Assembly (NCBI GenBank): GCA_963819715.1
Contig: CAWFXE010000001.1
Coordinates: forward strand, 310,001 to 374,000
Length of the DNA stretch: 64,000 bases
Source: DASUPK01 sp963819715
GTDB taxonomy: Bacteria > Actinomycetota > Thermoleophilia > Solirubrobacterales > 70-9
Reading direction: 5' to 3'
The position numbers and the translations under genes were made by a program. Position 1 is the first letter of the stretch; the number at the start of each line of letters is the position of its first letter. The notes below the pieces were generated by a model. The model did not search any database and had not been told where the DNA came from. It worked only from the letters and a program-made list of their open reading frames with translations. Below are positions 61,378 to 64,000 of the stretch, in pieces.

Positions 61378-62554
61378 TGACGGCTCCCTCCGGTGCATAG
61401 GTTTTCCGGGTCTCCTCGACCGAGCGGCGGTAGATCTCCTCGATTGGAGCGCCCTCGGCGAACCGCGCCTGGGCGCGCTGGGCGCCGTTCTGCTCGGGCA
61501 GGTCGACCTCGAGGCCCAGCGTCTGCCGAGCGGGCTCGGTCCAGGCGACCAATTCCTCGAGCACGGCCCGGGTCGGGACGAGCCGCCGCTCCCTGAAGTC
61601 GATCATCTCACCGTCCATGCCATAGCGAATTGCCCGCCAGAGGTTCTCCTCAATCTCCCGCTGCCGCAGGGGCTCTGGCGAGTCGCCCGCGTCCAGGTCG
61701 ATCGCGGCCTGGGCGACGCACGCGGCGATCAGGGCCGCAAGGTTGAGGGACTCGTCGCCGCGGGTCTGTGCGTCGCAGATCCTGACCTCGACCGTGCCGA
61801 AGGAGTGGTGCGGGCGCACGCTCCACCACAGCTGCGTCGCCTCGACGATGGAGTCGGTGTCCTCGAGCAGCTGGACGAAGTCGGCGTAGGCCGCCCAATC
61901 GCCGAAGGGCTCGTGGACGCCGCAGCGCGGGAAGGTCCTGGTGAAGATCTCGGTCCTCACCGAGTGCAGGCCGGTGTCGCGGTGGTCGAGGAACGGCGAG
62001 TTCGCCGAGACGGCCAGCAGCGCCGGGAGCACCTCCCGCATCCGATCCGAGACTGCGACGGCGCGATCCGCGCCCTCGATCCCGACGTGCACATGCAGGC
62101 TCCAGGTGTTGTTCCGCTGCGCGACCCACCGCAGGTCGTCTTCCAGCCGGCGGTAGTGCTCGGTCTGGATGATGTGCTGGTCGAGGTAGTTCGCCCACGG
62201 ATGCGTCCCCATCGCGGCCAGCGCCAATCCCATCTCGTCCGCAATCGCGAACAGGCGCGCTCGCCTCGCTCGCTGGCGCTCAGCGGCGTCGGCGAAGCTC
62301 TCACCGCGACCGGAGCGGATCTCGATCTCGGTGTCGATCAGCTCGCCCTTGACGGCCGGGGCGAGCTCGGGATCGCGCAGGCAGGCCGCCTGCATCTCCT
62401 CGAAGCGGTGCTCCAGGTCGAGCACCGCCGGATCGAGGATCGCGAACTCCTCCTCGACCCCGATGGTGAAATCGGCGGAGGCTTCAAAGATTTCGCGGAC
62501 CGCGTCGAGGTCCAGCCCGTCGTGATTCGGCTCAGGATCGGTTGTGGGCGGCAC
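61367..62554 (-). CDS. carboxylate-amine ligase, glutamate-cysteine ligase 2 (YbdK) family
   Basis: A 395-residue protein with the GCS2 fold: FTIGVEEEFAILDPAVLDL (ATP/Mg Glu residues), ELIDTEIEIRSG, LHVHVGIEGADRAV, then FPRCGVHEPFGDWAAYADF and TVEVRICDAQT. Members ligate glutamate to cysteine or another amine; true substrate is not clear for this branch. Redox neighbours (Rex, glutaredoxin) would fit a thiol-related role, which is inference. 9 nt downstream of rex. Confidence 0.88.
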   Translation of the reverse strand: MPPTTDPEPNHDGLDLDAVREIFEASADFTIGVEEEFAILDPAVLDLEHRFEEMQAACLRDPELAPAVKGELIDTEIEIRSGRGESFADAAERQRARRARLFAIADEMGLALAAMGTHPWANYLDQHIIQTEHYRRLEDDLRWVAQRNNTWSLHVHVGIEGADRAVAVSDRMREVLPALLAVSANSPFLDHRDTGLHSVRTEIFTRTFPRCGVHEPFGDWAAYADFVQLLEDTDSIVEATQLWWSVRPHHSFGTVEVRICDAQTRGDESLNLAALIAACVAQAAIDLDAGDSPEPLRQREIEENLWRAIRYGMDGEMIDFRERRLVPTRAVLEELVAWTEPARQTLGLEVDLPEQNGAQRAQARFAEGAPIEEIYRRSVEETRKTYAPEGAVSGR

Positions 62555-62563
62555 GAGCCTGAC

Positions 62564-63238
62564 CTAGGTCAAATAGAAGTAGAGGGCGTAGAGGAGGTCC
62601 ACGGCCGGGCTCGACGTATGCACCGTGACGTCGGGCGGCACCTGCAGGAGGCGCTCGGAGTAGTTGAAGATGATCTTGACGCCCGCCTTCACCAGGCGGT
62701 CCGCGACCTCCTGGGCCGCGTCAGACGGCACGGCGAGGACCCCGACGACCACCTGCTCGCCCTCGACGACCGAGTCGATGTCGTCGAAGGAGCGAACCTC
62801 GAGACCCCCGACCCGCTTGCCGATCAACGATGGATCCACGTCGAACATGGCGACGATCCGGAAACCGTGGTCGGCGAAGATGTCGGAGCTGGCGATCGCC
62901 TGCCCCAGGTGACCGGCGCCGAACAGGGCGATGTTGTGCTGTCCGGCGGTGCGCAGGATCTTCCTGATCTCTGAGACCAGCGAGTCGACGTTGTAGCCGA
63001 CCCCGCGCTTGCCGAACTTGCCGAAGCCGGAGAGATCCCGGCGGATCTGCGTCGAGTTGATGTGGGTGTAGTCCGAGAGCTCCTGCGAGGAGATCGTGTC
63101 CTTACCCATCTTCCGCGCCTGAGTCAGCACCTGGAGGTAGCGGGAGAGCCGTGCGGCGACCCCCAGCGAAAGGCGATCTCCGTCCGTGAACTCCGAGGCC
63201 TCCTGCTCAGCGGTCTCGGCCGCCACGTCCTCGATCAT
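62564..63238 (-). CDS. rex: redox-sensing transcriptional repressor Rex
   Basis: A 224-residue protein. The N-terminal winged helix (TISSQELSDYTHINSTQIRR, DLSGFGKFGKRGVGYNV) is followed by a Rossmann NAD(H) domain with NIALFGAGHLGQAI and the domain-swapped C-terminal helix (SPAVDLLYALYFYL). Rex represses respiratory and fermentative genes when NADH is low and leaves DNA when NADH rises. It overlaps the glutaredoxin gene by 4 nt. Confidence 0.95.
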   Translation of the reverse strand: MIEDVAAETAEQEASEFTDGDRLSLGVAARLSRYLQVLTQARKMGKDTISSQELSDYTHINSTQIRRDLSGFGKFGKRGVGYNVDSLVSEIRKILRTAGQHNIALFGAGHLGQAIASSDIFADHGFRIVAMFDVDPSLIGKRVGGLEVRSFDDIDSVVEGEQVVVGVLAVPSDAAQEVADRLVKAGVKIIFNYSERLLQVPPDVTVHTSSPAVDLLYALYFYLT

Positions 63239-63486
63239 TCGGACAAGGTATCGAGCCGGGAGCGCAGGCCGTCCGCGTCCAGTCCCAGCTCGGAGATGAT
63301 CTCCCCTTCGAGCTCGATGACCGGGATGCGCTCCAGGTAGCGGCGCAGCAGCTCATCGTCGGACTCGATGTCGATCTCCTCGAGCTCGAACGAGAGGCCA
63401 TCCGCCTGCAGACGCTGCAGTCCATGCCGAGCCTCATCGCAGAGGTGGCAGTCAGGCCGCCCGTACAGAACCAGTCGCGAAGGCAT
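63235..63486 (-). CDS. glutaredoxin-family protein
   Basis: An 83-residue thioredoxin-fold protein with active site CHLC (Cys13 and Cys16), cis-Pro in IPVIELEG and a final helix. It is the short DUF836-like glutaredoxin type. It overlaps tsaD by 35 nt and rex by 4 nt, so all three are one operon. Confidence 0.88.
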   Translation of the reverse strand: MPSRLVLYGRPDCHLCDEARHGLQRLQADGLSFELEEIDIESDDELLRRYLERIPVIELEGEIISELGLDADGLRSRLDTLSE

Positions 63487-64000
63487 CGAAGCCCAGATAT
63501 TCGGGATAGGGGATCGGGTCCGTGAAGCGGGCCGCCGAGGCGATCATCGCCGCGTTGTCCGTGCAGAGCGAGATCGGGACGAGCTTCAGCCCCAGGCCCA
63601 ACTCGTCGCAGAGAATCCGGGTCCGCTCCCGAAGCTCGGCGTTGGCGGCGACCCCGCCGCCGAGCGCGATCGCGGGCCAGTCGCCCGCCTTGGCGGCACG
63701 CTCCAGCTTCCTGACGAGTTGATCGACGATGGCATGCTGGAACGCGGCGGCGAGATCGGCGCGCCCCCGCTCCGTCTCCTCGGGCCCCATGTCGCGAACC
63801 CGGTAGACCAGCGAGGTCTTCAGGCCGCTGAAGCTGAGGTCGAGGCCGCGCTCGCTCATCGCCACGGGAAACTCGAACGCATCCGGATCCCCGTCCTCCG
63901 CCGCGTCCTGGATCGCAGGCCCGCCCGGGTAGCCGAGGCCAAGCAGGCGGGCGCCCTTGTCGAAGGCCTCACCCGCGGCGTCGTCCAGCGTCGAGCCGAG
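63452..64000 (-). CDS. tsaD: tRNA N6-threonylcarbamoyladenosine synthase TsaD, C-terminal part
   Basis: The last 182 residues of TsaD; the start lies beyond the window. Visible marks are STLDDAAGEAFDKGARLLGL, GYPGGPAIQ, LDLSFSGLKTSLVYRV, WPAIALGGGVAANAELRER and the metal-binding end SLCTDNAAMIASAA. TsaD adds the threonylcarbamoyl group to A37 of tRNAs reading ANN codons. The HxxxH metal site is outside the window. Confidence 0.95.
   Translation of the reverse strand, partial: LGSTLDDAAGEAFDKGARLLGLGYPGGPAIQDAAEDGDPDAFEFPVAMSERGLDLSFSGLKTSLVYRVRDMGPEETERGRADLAAAFQHAIVDQLVRKLERAAKAGDWPAIALGGGVAANAELRERTRILCDELGLGLKLVPISLCTDNAAMIASAARFTDPIPYPEYLGFDAFATGSVRAA

Overview
The window is high-GC actinobacterial chromosome, most like the Thermoleophilia / Solirubrobacterales. 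Supporting signs are frequent GTG and TTG starts, the Rex-glutaredoxin-TsaD end block, a K+-independent H+-pyrophosphatase, exported proteins with the GSLTGTYPNPTI segment, and many Ser/Thr kinase, FHA and lipoprotein genes. The taxonomic call is inference from gene content; there is no rRNA. One tRNA (Gln, CTG) is present. I see no phage, insertion sequence, CRISPR array or integron.

1-12.6 kb: a leftward operon for a Tes/MJ0619-like radical SAM protein, a SAM methyltransferase and an SRPBCC protein. Then a DUF4242 protein, an exported protein, a large ATPase-LuxR regulator and a CPA-type antiporter. A fatty acid desaturase with its [2Fe-2S] reductase follows, divergent from a MerR regulator across a palindromic operator candidate. 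12.7-19.8 kb: UspA, a GNAT acetyltransferase, an orphan TIR-like (CAP12/Pycsar-type) protein with a beta-rich C-terminus, an HxlR regulator, Lon protease and an NhaA-thioredoxin fusion.

20-32.5 kb is the most distinctive part. It is a convergent island of four paralogous coiled-coil lipoproteins (one with a CHRD-like insert), two tail-anchored FHA proteins, two Ser/Thr kinases (one with a large ectodomain), a DUF2510 membrane protein sharing that kinase's terminal Cys-rich domain, a DUF4282 protein, a beta-lactamase-fold hydrolase, an NHL-propeller protein and an Ig-like secreted protein. Several genes are joined by GTGA stop/start overlaps. I read it as an envelope-sensing phosphorylation system; this is inference.

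32.5-36.6 kb is full of frameshifts that break a membrane protein, an FAD oxidoreductase and a CPA2 antiporter while leaving conserved peptide blocks intact, which suggests assembly or sequencing indels. An intact CPA2 antiporter lies divergently next to it. 39.5-53 kb holds a WS/DGAT acyltransferase with an esterase, VOC protein, SnoaL-tailed sigma factor, MFS pump, F420-type reductase, diguanylate cyclase, a third Ser/Thr kinase with a lipoprotein, and a heterodimeric-type ABC exporter. 53-64 kb holds tRNA-Gln, an FAD oxidoreductase, a TrkA pair, an EAL phosphodiesterase, an APC permease with a UspA tail, H+-PPase, a GCS2-type ligase, Rex, glutaredoxin and a partial tsaD.

Several genes lack a Shine-Dalgarno sequence but have a TAnnnT box 6-11 nt before the start codon, which suggests common leaderless transcription.
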